A stretch of 20,908 bases of DNA, taken from JAZDCJ01 sp036311985. GTDB taxonomy: Bacteria; Actinomycetota; Actinomycetes; Actinomycetales; Micrococcaceae. Below the pieces are notes generated by a model. That model saw nothing but the letters and a program-made list of their open reading frames with translations, was not told the DNA's origin and did no database searches. Both the position numbers and the translations under genes were made by a program. This document shows positions 1 to 7,954 of this stretch, piece after piece; positions within the stretch are counted from its first letter, which is position 1, and every line of letters starts with the position of its first letter. The stretch is from the NCBI RefSeq assembly GCF_036311985.1, contig NZ_JAZDCJ010000071.1. One strand, written 5' to 3'.

Positions 1-1
1 C

Positions 2-763
2 GTCATCGCTGACCTGCGGGAGCAGCGGTTCGACTCGTTGCCGCAGCTGAAGGCCGCGGTTACCGAGCGGGTGGCGACCTATAACGCGGAGCCGTTCCAG
101 AAGCGGCCCGGGTCCAGGACCAGCGTGTTCACCGCCGAGGAGCGGCCCCTGCTGACGCCGCTGCCGCAGGTGGCCTACGAGATCAGCCGGTGGGTCTATG
201 GGCGCAGGGTGGCCCGCAACGGACACGTCGCCTGGGAGAAGAACCACTACTCGGTGCCCTTCGCCCATATCGGCACCACGATCGACCTGCGCATCACCGA
301 CCGGATGCTCGAGGTCTACCGGGGCGTCGAGCGGCTGAGCAGCCACTTGCTGCTGCCGGCAGGCTCGGCCAACGAGTACCGCACCAATGACGCCGACCTG
401 CCCGCCGGCGGGCGGTATCAGCCCTGGGACGCGCCGAGGGCCCGGGAATGGGCGGGACGGATCGGCCCATCCGCCGTGGTGGTGGTGAACCGGATCTTCG
501 AATCCGTTCCCGTGGAAGAGCAGGGCCTGGACGCCGCCCTGGCCGTGCTGCGTCTGGCACGGCGGTATTCCGCGGAGCGGGTGGAGGCCGCCTGCCGGAT
601 CGCCCTGGGTGGCAGGATCAGATCCCCGCGCTATGCGCATCTGCAACCGCTCCTGGCCACCGGCCAGGACCAGGCCCCGAGGCTGAGGCCCCCACGGGAT
701 GAGCCAGCGGAGCTCGGCGGGTACGTTCGCGGCGCCGACTACTACGCGGGAGGCGCCAAGTGA
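2..763 (+). CDS. istA: IS21-family transposase IstA, C-terminal part (5' end outside window)
   Basis: Transposase subunit of an IS21-type element; with IstB it joins the element ends to target DNA. The frame is open from base 2 (beginning VIADLREQRF) to the TGA at 761-763, so the gene enters from the left edge and only about 253 C-terminal residues are present. The catalytic DDE core lies upstream of the window. What remains is the region after the core, including the NAEPFQKRPGSR stretch and a YSVPF segment typical of the IstA beta-barrel, then a basic helical tail. The TTG at 38 is internal and not a real start. It overlaps istB by 4 bases (GTGA), the usual translational coupling in this family. 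The protein differs clearly from the IstA at the right edge, so these are two different IS21 elements. Confidence 0.9.
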   Translation, partial: VIADLREQRFDSLPQLKAAVTERVATYNAEPFQKRPGSRTSVFTAEERPLLTPLPQVAYEISRWVYGRRVARNGHVAWEKNHYSVPFAHIGTTIDLRITDRMLEVYRGVERLSSHLLLPAGSANEYRTNDADLPAGGRYQPWDAPRAREWAGRIGPSAVVVVNRIFESVPVEEQGLDAALAVLRLARRYSAERVEAACRIALGGRIRSPRYAHLQPLLATGQDQAPRLRPPRDEPAELGGYVRGADYYAGGAK

Positions 764-1506
764 GCGGGATCGATACCGAGACCAAGCGCAAGCTCCGCGA
801 GATGGGAGCCGCCCCTTTGCTGGCGGCGCTGGAGGCGCAGGACGAGAACCTGATCCTCGGGATGAGTTTCGAGGACCGGCTGCGTCTGGTCGTCGACGAG
901 GCCCACTCCACCTTCAACCACGCCAAGGTCGAGGGCCTGGTCCGGCGGGCCGGACTGCGCTACCCGGCAGCCGACCTGCGCCGGCTCGACAGGGTGGACG
1001 AACGCGGCCTGGACCGCAACGTCATCGCGCAGCTCGGCACGTGTTCGTTCATCGAGCGGCAGCAGAACGTGGTGTTCCAGGGCTTCACCGGCTCGGGGAA
1101 GTCCTACCTCGGGTGCGCGCTGGCGAAGCAGGCCTGCCAACACCGGATCCGGGCCCACTACATCCGGATGCCCGATCTCGAGGAAGCCTGGGCCCTGGCC
1201 AGGGACAAGCCGCTGGGAGCTACGAAGTTCCTAAAGAAGTACGCCGCGTTCACCCTGCTGGTGATCGACGAGTGGCTGCTTGACCACCCGGACGAAGGGA
1301 TGCGAAGCATGCTCCTGGAGCTGCTTGAGCGCCGGTACGACAGTTCCTCGACAGTGTTCTGCACCCAGTACGCCAAGAAGGACTGGCATCAACGGCTTGG
1401 CTCCGGGGTGCACGCCGACGCGATCATGGACCGAATCGTGCACAACACCATCTGGGTCGATACCGGCACGCACAACATGCGCGAACACGCCATGCAGAAT
1501 CAGTAG
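760..1506 (+). CDS. istB: IS21-family helper ATPase IstB
   Basis: AAA+ ATPase that assembles on target DNA and activates IstA. The 248 residues are normal family length, and the frame is intact. Walker A is GFTGSGKS at residues 108-115 and Walker B is LLVIDEW at about 166-172. The N-terminal helical domain that contacts DNA and IstA precedes them (LREMGAAPLLAALEAQ). The GTG start lies inside the istA stop (GTGA), which fixes the start. The usual phenylalanine/tyrosine-rich 'SYLGCALAKQACQ' stretch follows Walker A. No damage is visible, so this half of the element could be functional if the istA part outside the window is whole. Confidence 0.93.
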   Translation: MSGIDTETKRKLREMGAAPLLAALEAQDENLILGMSFEDRLRLVVDEAHSTFNHAKVEGLVRRAGLRYPAADLRRLDRVDERGLDRNVIAQLGTCSFIERQQNVVFQGFTGSGKSYLGCALAKQACQHRIRAHYIRMPDLEEAWALARDKPLGATKFLKKYAAFTLLVIDEWLLDHPDEGMRSMLLELLERRYDSSSTVFCTQYAKKDWHQRLGSGVHADAIMDRIVHNTIWVDTGTHNMREHAMQNQ

Positions 1507-1510
1507 CAGG

Positions 1511-1600
1511 ACCGTCGGTGGGGACCAGTGGCCCCCACCGACGCCACTGCTGGCCCCCACCGGCAATATCACTGGCCCCGAACGGCAATATCGGATGGCC
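1511..1600 (+). repeat. Right-end terminal repeats of the first IS21 element
   Basis: Just after istB the motif TGGCC recurs at 1529, 1551, 1573 and 1596, spaced 22, 22 and 23 bases, embedded in similar flanks; CGGCAATATC occurs twice (1561 and 1582). Multiple roughly 22-bp transposase-binding repeats at the ends are a hallmark of IS21 elements. The exact outer end (expected to finish in ACA on this strand) is not obvious, and the end may be eroded somewhere between 1600 and about 1625. Confidence 0.7.
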
Positions 1601-1652
1601 TCCAAGCCTTCGAATACTCACACTGTTTCGTGATGGGGCTACGCATGAACTC

Positions 1653-1958
1653 TCATCCCCCTCCGCGGACATCTGTCTTTCCTGCGAGCTCAACGACTAC
1701 ACCAGCCTCCCACATCGCCGGGTTTTGCCTGGCACTCGTGATGAGAACGTTGACGGATCCGTACCGCCTCAGCGACACCGTGCCGATTTTGCTGCGATCG
1801 GCCAACAGTATCGGCCTCTTGCTGATACGCATCACGTCGGCTCGGTTTTGATCTGACGTCGTGAGCCCGTTCTCCAGTGACACCTCGTTCGTCCCCTGGG
1901 CTACAGCAGCCTCACCGGTCCACCTAAGGAAGGACAACGGCCCAATTGGCTCCACCAC
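1653..1958 (-). pseudogene. DeoR-family regulator, C-terminal remnant
   Basis: On the minus strand the reading frame gives GTNEVSLENGLTTSD, then RPILLADRSKIGTVSLRRYG, then VNVLITSA. These match the DeoR C-terminal sensor domain pattern (GTNGxSxEHGLTTPD, VVLLADSSKxG, DxLITD). The DeoR N-terminal helix-turn-helix is absent: upstream of residue 1 there is an in-frame stop and then the GntR gene in the opposite direction. Only about 100 residues remain, ending close to the IS21 right end. DeoR proteins usually control sugar or polyol operons, and a DhaK fragment lies 8 kb away, so this may be a relic of a lost polyol pathway (inference). The match to the family is seen by eye only. Confidence 0.6.
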
Positions 1959-2076
1959 GACTCAAACCGCCGCGTCTCCAGCCTCATGAGTCACTCTTCC
2001 AAATATCTTTTAGGATTCTCAGAGTCTCTTCAGTGGCTATTAACCTGAAGTTTATTTTTAGTGTTTAGCTTGATGA
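1959..2076. other. AT-rich intergenic region before the GntR gene
   Basis: Clearly more AT-rich than its surroundings (runs such as TTTATTTTTAG at 2050-2060). It should hold the promoter of the GntR-Cache pair, but I cannot place -35 and -10 boxes with confidence and see no strong ribosome binding site before the GTG at 2077. Confidence 0.4.
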
Positions 2077-2847
2077 GTGAATGGCTTGGATAAAACCGTC
2101 TTCCCCTTTGGGCTGGGACGGCCTAGTACCGACGATGCTTCCGCACTAGCGGATAGCGTTGTCAATCAACTTGAGACGGCGCTGACCGTGGGCCTCATAA
2201 ATGACGGAGACAAGCTTCCTCCGGAGATCGAGCTCGCAGCAGAGATGGGCGTTTCGACTGTTACGCTTCGTCAGGCTCTGTCGATGCTCCGGAACAAGGG
2301 TATTATCGAGACGCGCCGCGGTCGAGGAGGCGGCAGCTATGTACGCGATTCCAGTGCTTTTAGCCGGGAGCGCGTGGAAGAGCATTTGCGGACTAATAGC
2401 ATTGGTTTACTACGGGACCTAGGCGACGCGGCCGCAGCAGCAGCTGGCTCGGCCGCTCGTCTGGCTGCACTCCGTGCGTTGCCTGAGGACGTGGAACGAC
2501 TAACGAGATTTGCCCACGAGTTCTCGGTGGCTACGCAGTCGAACGTCTGCCGTAGGGCTGACAGTCGTTTTCATATTGAGATCGGTGTGGCTGCACAATC
2601 GCCGCGCCTGACTTTGTCGATTCTGCAGTTGCAGGGTGAATCTTCCCCGTTACTGTGGGCACCTGGAACTTTGCTAACCGATCAGAGCGCCCAAGAGCAT
2701 GCCCTGATCGTAGAGGCAATCAAAAACCGGGACGAGCAGCGGGCGCAGATGCTTTCAGTTGAGCACTGTGAGCGCGAGGCTAAGGTCCTCATCGAACACC
2801 ATTTGAGGCTAGCAACGGCAGAGCAAAGGGGTGGATACCGTGTCTAA
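2077..2847 (+). CDS. GntR-family (FadR/FCD type) transcriptional regulator
   Basis: DNA-binding regulator of 256 aa. The N-terminal winged helix-turn-helix is at about residues 22-90 (GDKLPPEIELAAEMGVS, TLRQALSMLRNKGIIETRRGRGGGSYV). An all-helical FCD ligand domain follows. The expected FCD metal ligands are present: D162 and H166 in DSRFH, H208 and H230. FCD regulators usually sense small carboxylates or related metabolites, often with a bound divalent metal. The GTG at 2077 follows an in-frame TGA (2074) and is the first possible start; a slightly later start cannot be excluded. The stop overlaps the next gene, so the two are probably made together. It is a candidate regulator of the opposite-facing aldehyde dehydrogenase/oxidase/eutH operon beyond the terminator (inference). 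Confidence 0.88.
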   Translation: MNGLDKTVFPFGLGRPSTDDASALADSVVNQLETALTVGLINDGDKLPPEIELAAEMGVSTVTLRQALSMLRNKGIIETRRGRGGGSYVRDSSAFSRERVEEHLRTNSIGLLRDLGDAAAAAAGSAARLAALRALPEDVERLTRFAHEFSVATQSNVCRRADSRFHIEIGVAAQSPRLTLSILQLQGESSPLLWAPGTLLTDQSAQEHALIVEAIKNRDEQRAQMLSVEHCEREAKVLIEHHLRLATAEQRGGYRV

Positions 2848-3571
2848 TGACAGTGAATTGCTGCATGACATCGCTAAGGGAGTTCAGGGGCCTATTGATG
2901 CTGCCTTAGCTGAGCTTTCCACCTTTGGTACTGTGGCACGTACTTTGTTGGCTATCGCTGAGCAATCAGGACGGCGGCCGGGGAGGGCCGATCTTGCCAA
3001 GATCAGGGAGCATCTGCAGACGCAACTGCGGGGGCCTGATTCTGCTACTGCCGGTATAGGAATAGCAGTGGGCGTCGACTACCTGCATGACAGCCCATAC
3101 TGGTTGGAATGGTGGCGATTTGGCAGACGTGGCGAGCTCGAGTTCGTTGCTCACAGTCTGAACCCTAATCGGGATGCCTTTTATGATTATTCTTCGCGGC
3201 CTTGGTTTTCGGCTCCCGCAGCTTCCGGTCGGACTACGATCACGGGTCCCTATGTCGACATCGGGGGAACAAACACTTATACGGTGACGCTTTCCCTTCC
3301 GCTGTTGACGGAAGCCGGTTTTGCTGGCGTTGCCAGTGCTGATATCCCCGCGGCCGCTTTCGAACCCTTTTTGATTAGGCCGGGGCGCTTGCGACCGGTG
3401 GTGCTGACCAATGCTGCTCTGCGGGTTATCGCTTCCAGCAGTTCCGATTACTTGCCGGGGAGTTTGCTTAGTTCCGCCTTGGTGGAGCCTTGGACGGTCC
3501 TTTCCGTAGCTGGGAGGGGGCTTCACGGCCAGGCGCCGTGGCTTCTGATGCTGCCGATCGAGAAGAGGTGA
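2840..3571 (+). CDS. Soluble stand-alone Cache-domain (PDC sensor) protein
   Basis: A small-molecule-binding domain protein of about 243 aa. A GTG at 2831 is also open, but the GTG at 2840 has AAAGGGG (2825-2831) about 8 bases upstream and is preferred. It overlaps the GntR stop by 8 bases, so translation is coupled. A long N-terminal helix is followed by a double-Cache fold: YWLEWWR, then YDYSSRPWF, GPYVDIGGTNTYTVTLSLPL and GVASADIPA. The residues Y115, R120, W122, F123, Y138, D140 and D168 match in spacing the amino-acid-binding motif known for dCache_1 chemoreceptor domains (Y-x4-R-x-W-Y, Y-x-D, D). Unlike most Cache proteins it shows no signal peptide, no transmembrane helix and no output domain. 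It probably works in the cytoplasm with the GntR partner (inference). Confidence 0.75.
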   Translation: MSNDSELLHDIAKGVQGPIDAALAELSTFGTVARTLLAIAEQSGRRPGRADLAKIREHLQTQLRGPDSATAGIGIAVGVDYLHDSPYWLEWWRFGRRGELEFVAHSLNPNRDAFYDYSSRPWFSAPAASGRTTITGPYVDIGGTNTYTVTLSLPLLTEAGFAGVASADIPAAAFEPFLIRPGRLRPVVLTNAALRVIASSSSDYLPGSLLSSALVEPWTVLSVAGRGLHGQAPWLLMLPIEKR

Positions 3572-3580
3572 CGGGAAAAG

Positions 3581-3623
3581 GTTACGGCTCCCGGCCCTGC
3601 GCCGAAAGCCGTAACTATTTTTT
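3581..3623. terminator. Bidirectional intrinsic terminator
   Basis: Stem arms GTTACGGCT (3581-3589) and AGCCGTAAC (3607-3615) pair perfectly over 9 bp. TATTTTTT follows on the plus strand, and CTTTTCCC follows on the minus strand. It sits between the convergent Cache gene and eutH and can end transcription from both sides. Confidence 0.85.
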
Positions 3624-3624
3624 G

Positions 3625-4953
3625 CTAGTGGGCTGTATCTGTGGCAATCGGGATCGGGCGGCGGGAATTGTCGGAGGATTCCTCTTGCTGATCCACCACA
3701 TTCTCCTGGTGGTTGTTAATTGGTTGAGGTGCGTACTCGTCCCGGGCTATGGTGCCGTCAGCCCTGTCTTTGGCTTCCAGAACCGCGGTATACGGTAGCG
3801 CTAGCCAGAGTGCCAAGAGAATGGCGATAACGCCACCCGCAAGTTTGCCGATGATGAGAGGTGCCACCATGTTCGGCTGGAAGTTGGCGCTGAAGGCCAA
3901 GTGATCGCCGAATGAGAAGGCAGCGCAAACCGCGAACGCGATGGACAAAACTTTGTCGCGGGGAGGCATGAATTTGACGACACGGAACAGGGCGAGAATG
4001 TTTGCCGCCGCAGCGAGGACTCCTGCTGCACCTACTTCACTGAAGCCTAGGCGTCGGCCTATGCTTTCGAGGGGACCCGCGAACCATATGCGAATTGCGT
4101 AGACCATGGGGAAGGCGCCAGCGAGCATGACGCCGACGTACCCTGCCACTTCCAGAGCCCGGAACTGGTCTTCGGCATCGGCGATGAAGGGTGCTAGCGG
4201 CCATTTTCCAAAGACGTCGAAGATGCCGGTGAAGTACTGAACGATCGAGAGGGCGAGGGCGAGTTTGATAACAATGTCCAAGACCTTTCCGAAGGTTGTG
4301 AAGAGGCGGACCATTGCGCGGGAAAAGAAGCGAAGGCCGACGGCCAGGACTGTGACGAAAATGATCAGAGGGACAAGGTTGAGGAGGATATCGCTAAGAG
4401 GCAGATTAAACGGAGTGGACGAGGGGGAAGTAGTGGAGATGTCGCTCCGTAGTGGGACAGATCCTGTCTGCAAAATCAGGGTGATGATGAAGACGGCGAA
4501 CGGGATCGCCAGAAGCCCTGACATAACCCCCAGTGCCATGTACTTGTGGTCGCGCTTGTCCACCAGGGCGAGTCCCACTGGAATCGAGAAAATGATGGTC
4601 GAGCCGGCGGTCAGGCTGACGGCGAAGGCCATGATCCAAGCACCGTGACTGCCGGCTGTCTCGTAGGCCAGTTGGTAGCCTCCCACGTCTCCGGCGATGA
4701 GCGTGGTTGCCGCTAGGGAGGGATCGGCTTGGATCCAGGCGTAGACAGGCGCGATATACGTTGTTACAAGCTGGCTGAGGATTGGGATGATGGTCATGAT
4801 GCCGGCGACAGGCAAGAAGATGGGCCCGATCGCGTAGATCCCTTCCTTGAATTCCTTGCCAAATCCCTTTTCGTCGTTAAAGAGTGCGCTGACTGCGCCG
4901 ATGAGGAGAAACCCCATCATGATGAAGATAATGACCTTACCTATTACGTCCAT
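3625..4953 (-). CDS. eutH: EutH-family ethanolamine (amino alcohol) permease
   Basis: Integral membrane transporter, 442 aa with about 10-11 hydrophobic segments. Family signatures are clear: GDVGGYQLA (residues 88-96; EutH proteins have CDMGGFFLA-like), STIIFSIPVGLAL at 118-130, and FGDHLAFSANFQPNM at 348-362 followed by APLIIGKLAGG. EutH proteins bring ethanolamine across the inner membrane. Here no eutB/eutC ammonia-lyase, microcompartment or eutD genes are nearby. Instead it is the last gene of a leftward operon with an aldehyde dehydrogenase and an FAD oxidase, so the substrate may be another amino alcohol. The charged C-terminal tail after residue 400 is cytosolic-looking and not conserved. 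Start ATG at 4953, 72 bases after the upstream gene; the ribosome site is weak. Confidence 0.85.
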   Translation of the reverse strand: MDVIGKVIIFIMMGFLLIGAVSALFNDEKGFGKEFKEGIYAIGPIFLPVAGIMTIIPILSQLVTTYIAPVYAWIQADPSLAATTLIAGDVGGYQLAYETAGSHGAWIMAFAVSLTAGSTIIFSIPVGLALVDKRDHKYMALGVMSGLLAIPFAVFIITLILQTGSVPLRSDISTTSPSSTPFNLPLSDILLNLVPLIIFVTVLAVGLRFFSRAMVRLFTTFGKVLDIVIKLALALSIVQYFTGIFDVFGKWPLAPFIADAEDQFRALEVAGYVGVMLAGAFPMVYAIRIWFAGPLESIGRRLGFSEVGAAGVLAAAANILALFRVVKFMPPRDKVLSIAFAVCAAFSFGDHLAFSANFQPNMVAPLIIGKLAGGVIAILLALWLALPYTAVLEAKDRADGTIARDEYAPQPINNHQENVVDQQEESSDNSRRPIPIATDTAH

Positions 4954-5025
4954 GACGGTACCGCTGCTTTCACGCGGGGCTGGCGGTCTGCATAAGGCAG
5001 CGCCGGCCGTAGTTCGGAGAAGGGA

Positions 5026-6324
5026 TTAGCCGAGCAGAGCTCGGGTGTGATCGTTAAGGAAGACTCCATTCGGATCAAATTCCCGGCGAACGTCTAGGAA
5101 TGTGCCGAAGTCGGGATAAAGGCGTTCCAGCCGTTCCCTAGTCATGAAGTGGATCTTGCCCCAATGGGCTCGAGCTTCGAATGGTTGCAGAACCGAGTCG
5201 ACATCACGCAGGTACGGCCAATAGTTCGTGCCAGGTGCTCCTGAGACAGAGATAACGGTGGTGTCTCGTTTGTAGAAGGGGGAGAGGTAAGCGTCGTCCT
5301 GCTTCACCCATCGCACTTCGATCGGGTATTTCTGGTCCGGGTGCACGGCGCGAATCAGGTCCTGAACGGTTTCGACGGCTGCGCGGCCGTGTTCGGCGGG
5401 CACGTAGTACTCCAGCTCGTGGAATGGGAGCATGCAACCACCTGCGTAGATCCGGTAAGAGCGATCCCGGCGAGCACCTTCGGTGAGGTCAATGGTGCTC
5501 TCACTCGCGTCTAGGACCACTGAGTTGTAGCGCTTGGTGTAGCTGCGATTCACCATAGTTTCCCCGGCAGGGGTGGGCAGATCGTAGAGCCCCGCGGATT
5601 CCTCAGCTTGGCACCAAAAGAAGGAATAATGGCGGTTGTTGGCTATATCCTGATCCCAGGTGGAAACAGTTTCGTCCCAAGTGGGGTAGGTAATCTGTTC
5701 CTGCAAGTGGTAGCGTTCGGTAACCTGCAGCTCAACCTCCAGGAAGATGCCGAGCGTGCCCAATGCGACCTGCGCTGCATTCAGTTCGCGTAGCTGCTCC
5801 TCTCCGATTTCCACAATCTCTCCTTGACCGTTAATTAACCGAACCCAGCGTAAGGATGAGGAAAAGCAGCCAAGATCGATGCCGGAGCCATGGGTTCCCG
5901 TGGCGATGGCACCGGAAATGGACTGTTTGTCGATATCGCCCTGGTTGGCAAGCCCCAGGCCTTTTTTCCATAAGGCGTCTCCGAACGCGCTGATGACGGT
6001 GCCGCCCTTGGCCCTAGCACGAAGTCGAGAGCTGTCGGTGTCGGTGATCCCGGTCAATTCAGACAGGTCCATCAGTACTCCGCCGGTGTGCACCAGTGGA
6101 GTGAAGGAATGACCGGCACCAACCGCCCTCACGGGCAGTCCTTCGCGGATGGCATAACGGACCGTATCCAGAGCTTCCTGTTCGTTGCGGGGATGGACAG
6201 TGAAAGCAGGGGTCGATGTCTGGTTCCCACCCCAATTGATCCACGGTTTCTGGGTATCTGAAGGAATCGGTGGCGTAAAGAAATTACTTATAGGATTCAC
6301 GGGGGCGGCTGGGGTAATTTTCAT
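5026..6324 (-). CDS. FAD-dependent oxidase of the aldonolactone/alditol oxidase family
   Basis: A 432-aa flavoprotein with an N-terminal FAD_binding_4 (PCMH) domain (residues ~35-205) and a C-terminal ALO domain. GAGHSF at 70-75 holds the histidine (H72) expected to bind FAD covalently. GAIATGTHGSG at 138-148 is the FAD loop. In the C-terminal half, IEVRW (E336, R338), HWGK (387-390) and FDPNGVFLN (416-424) match residues used by alditol oxidase and gulonolactone oxidase for the substrate hydroxyl. Family members oxidise a primary or secondary alcohol with O2, giving H2O2. Placed 22 bases after an aminoaldehyde dehydrogenase gene and before eutH, it probably oxidises an amino alcohol to its aldehyde (inference). 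The ATG at 6324 has a good AGGAG seven bases upstream. No signal peptide is visible. Confidence 0.85.
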   Translation of the reverse strand: MKITPAAPVNPISNFFTPPIPSDTQKPWINWGGNQTSTPAFTVHPRNEQEALDTVRYAIREGLPVRAVGAGHSFTPLVHTGGVLMDLSELTGITDTDSSRLRARAKGGTVISAFGDALWKKGLGLANQGDIDKQSISGAIATGTHGSGIDLGCFSSSLRWVRLINGQGEIVEIGEEQLRELNAAQVALGTLGIFLEVELQVTERYHLQEQITYPTWDETVSTWDQDIANNRHYSFFWCQAEESAGLYDLPTPAGETMVNRSYTKRYNSVVLDASESTIDLTEGARRDRSYRIYAGGCMLPFHELEYYVPAEHGRAAVETVQDLIRAVHPDQKYPIEVRWVKQDDAYLSPFYKRDTTVISVSGAPGTNYWPYLRDVDSVLQPFEARAHWGKIHFMTRERLERLYPDFGTFLDVRREFDPNGVFLNDHTRALLG

Positions 6325-6346
6325 TTCTTGCTCCTGGTATTGAACG

Positions 6347-7849
6347 TTAGACGCCGTGATTGGTCATGACATGCTTGGTGCGAGAAAAGTCTTCGATCGC
6401 GTAGAGGGACAGGTCCCGGCCGTAACCCGATCCTTTGAAACCACCCCACGGGACCTCACATGCCACAACGAGGTGCGAGTTGACCCATACCGTGCCAAAG
6501 TCCAGCTGCCGGGGAATATTCAGAGATCGGGCAGCGCTAGCTGTCCAGACCGAGGCAGCCAAGCCGTAAGGGGTTTCGTTGGCCCGGGTGACCGCTTCCT
6601 CGTCACTGCGGAATGTCTCAACAGACACGACAGGACCAAAAATTTCGTTTCGGGTGATTGCAGCGCCAGCCGGTATACCGGTGATGACTGTTGGTTCTAT
6701 GAAGTAGCCGGATCCCTCAATTGCCGATCCGCCGACAGCGATGTCTAGGCCGTCCGCCTTGGCGTTCCACAGAGCTTCCTGCACTCGTTCGAAGTGGGCT
6801 CGGGAAATCATAGGCCCAACTTCGGTGTCGGATCCGGTCCCAGGGGTGCCGACGATGATGGAAGACACTTCGCGGACCAGTAGTTTTACAAAATCGTCGG
6901 CAACGGATTCGTGCACGAGGACACGGCACGCCGCACCGCATTCCTGACCAGCGTTCCAGAATCCTGCCGATCGGATACCGGAAGCCGCCGCCTGCAAGTC
7001 CGCGTCGTCAAATACAACGACTGGAGCCTTGCCTCCTAGCTCCAGGTGCACACGCTTTACCGTTCTGGCGGCGCTGCCAGCCACCTGCTGCCCGCTGCCA
7101 ACACTGCCCGTGATAGCGACCAAATCTACATTCGGATGCTCTGCCAGTCTTTGACCGACGACTTTGCCGGATCCGGTCACGATGTTCAAAACTCCGGCGG
7201 GAAGCTCCTTCGCAATCAGTTCAGCAAGCTTCAACGTAGTCAAGGGCGTCTGCTCCGACGGTTTGAGCACGACCGTGTTACCGGCAGCCAAGACGGGAGC
7301 GATCTTCCATGCCGCCATGAGCAAAGGGTAGTTCCACGGCGTGATAACTGAGACCACTCCTACCGGTTCCCGCAGGATCACCGAGGTATGCCCCTCCGCG
7401 TAGTCTCCTGCAGCCAGGGACATCAGCGTCCGTGCCGCACCCGCGGTGAAGCGAAAAGTGTCGATGGCACTGCTGATATCATCTTCTGCCACCACGTCAG
7501 GCTTGCCGGTATTGGCCGCTTCGAGACGTTCCAACAGCTGCCGGTTTTCCTCTATTATCCCAGCGATCCGGTGCAAAATATCAGAGCGATGCTTCGGCGT
7601 AGTGGCCGCCCATGCGCGCTTGGCAGCTACGGCGGCGGCGACGGCTGCATCAGCATCTTCAACCGTCCCATTCGCTACTGCAGCGATGACGGAGCCCATG
7701 GCAGGATCTTCAATTTTCATCACCTCCGACGAGGAACTAGGGACGAATTTACCGTTGATGAAATGGCCCGCGGGAGGCAAATCATCAGCAATGCAAGCGG
7801 TGGAGGAAGAGCGTTGAACAGAGAACTGGGCGGTTACCACTCGAGTCAT
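6347..7849 (-). CDS. Aldehyde dehydrogenase, gamma-aminobutyraldehyde dehydrogenase type
   Basis: NAD(P)-dependent oxidation of an aldehyde, probably an omega-amino aldehyde, to the acid. The frame opens at 7957, but the first 36 codons (MNILFIANGP...) are unlike the family and overlap a likely promoter. The ATG at 7849 gives 500 aa, the usual size; its Shine-Dalgarno is poor. Signatures (numbered from the 7957 frame): TPWNYPLLMAAWKIAPVLAAGN, LKPSEQTP, ITGSVGSG, catalytic E306 in LELGGK, and catalytic C340 in NAGQECGAACR. The last resembles the NAGQDC-AACR signature of gamma-aminobutyraldehyde dehydrogenases. EIFGPVVSV follows. It is the first gene of the operon with the FAD oxidase and eutH. 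The betaine-aldehyde or other aminoaldehyde subclass cannot be excluded. Confidence 0.85.
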   Translation of the reverse strand: MTRVVTAQFSVQRSSSTACIADDLPPAGHFINGKFVPSSSSEVMKIEDPAMGSVIAAVANGTVEDADAAVAAAVAAKRAWAATTPKHRSDILHRIAGIIEENRQLLERLEAANTGKPDVVAEDDISSAIDTFRFTAGAARTLMSLAAGDYAEGHTSVILREPVGVVSVITPWNYPLLMAAWKIAPVLAAGNTVVLKPSEQTPLTTLKLAELIAKELPAGVLNIVTGSGKVVGQRLAEHPNVDLVAITGSVGSGQQVAGSAARTVKRVHLELGGKAPVVVFDDADLQAAASGIRSAGFWNAGQECGAACRVLVHESVADDFVKLLVREVSSIIVGTPGTGSDTEVGPMISRAHFERVQEALWNAKADGLDIAVGGSAIEGSGYFIEPTVITGIPAGAAITRNEIFGPVVSVETFRSDEEAVTRANETPYGLAASVWTASAARSLNIPRQLDFGTVWVNSHLVVACEVPWGGFKGSGYGRDLSLYAIEDFSRTKHVMTNHGV

Positions 7850-7954
7850 GAGGTGTCGACACTTTCTGTTGGCCGATCGGCGAATGCCAATCAATGTGAG
7901 ATCTTTCACTTGATAGTAGGCGCCGCGTGGACCATTTGCAATAAAAAGTATGTT

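Noticed and set aside
2966..3526. A 186-codon minus-strand frame opposite the Cache gene
   Set aside because: Antisense shadow; Arg/Pro/Gln-rich with no recognisable domain.
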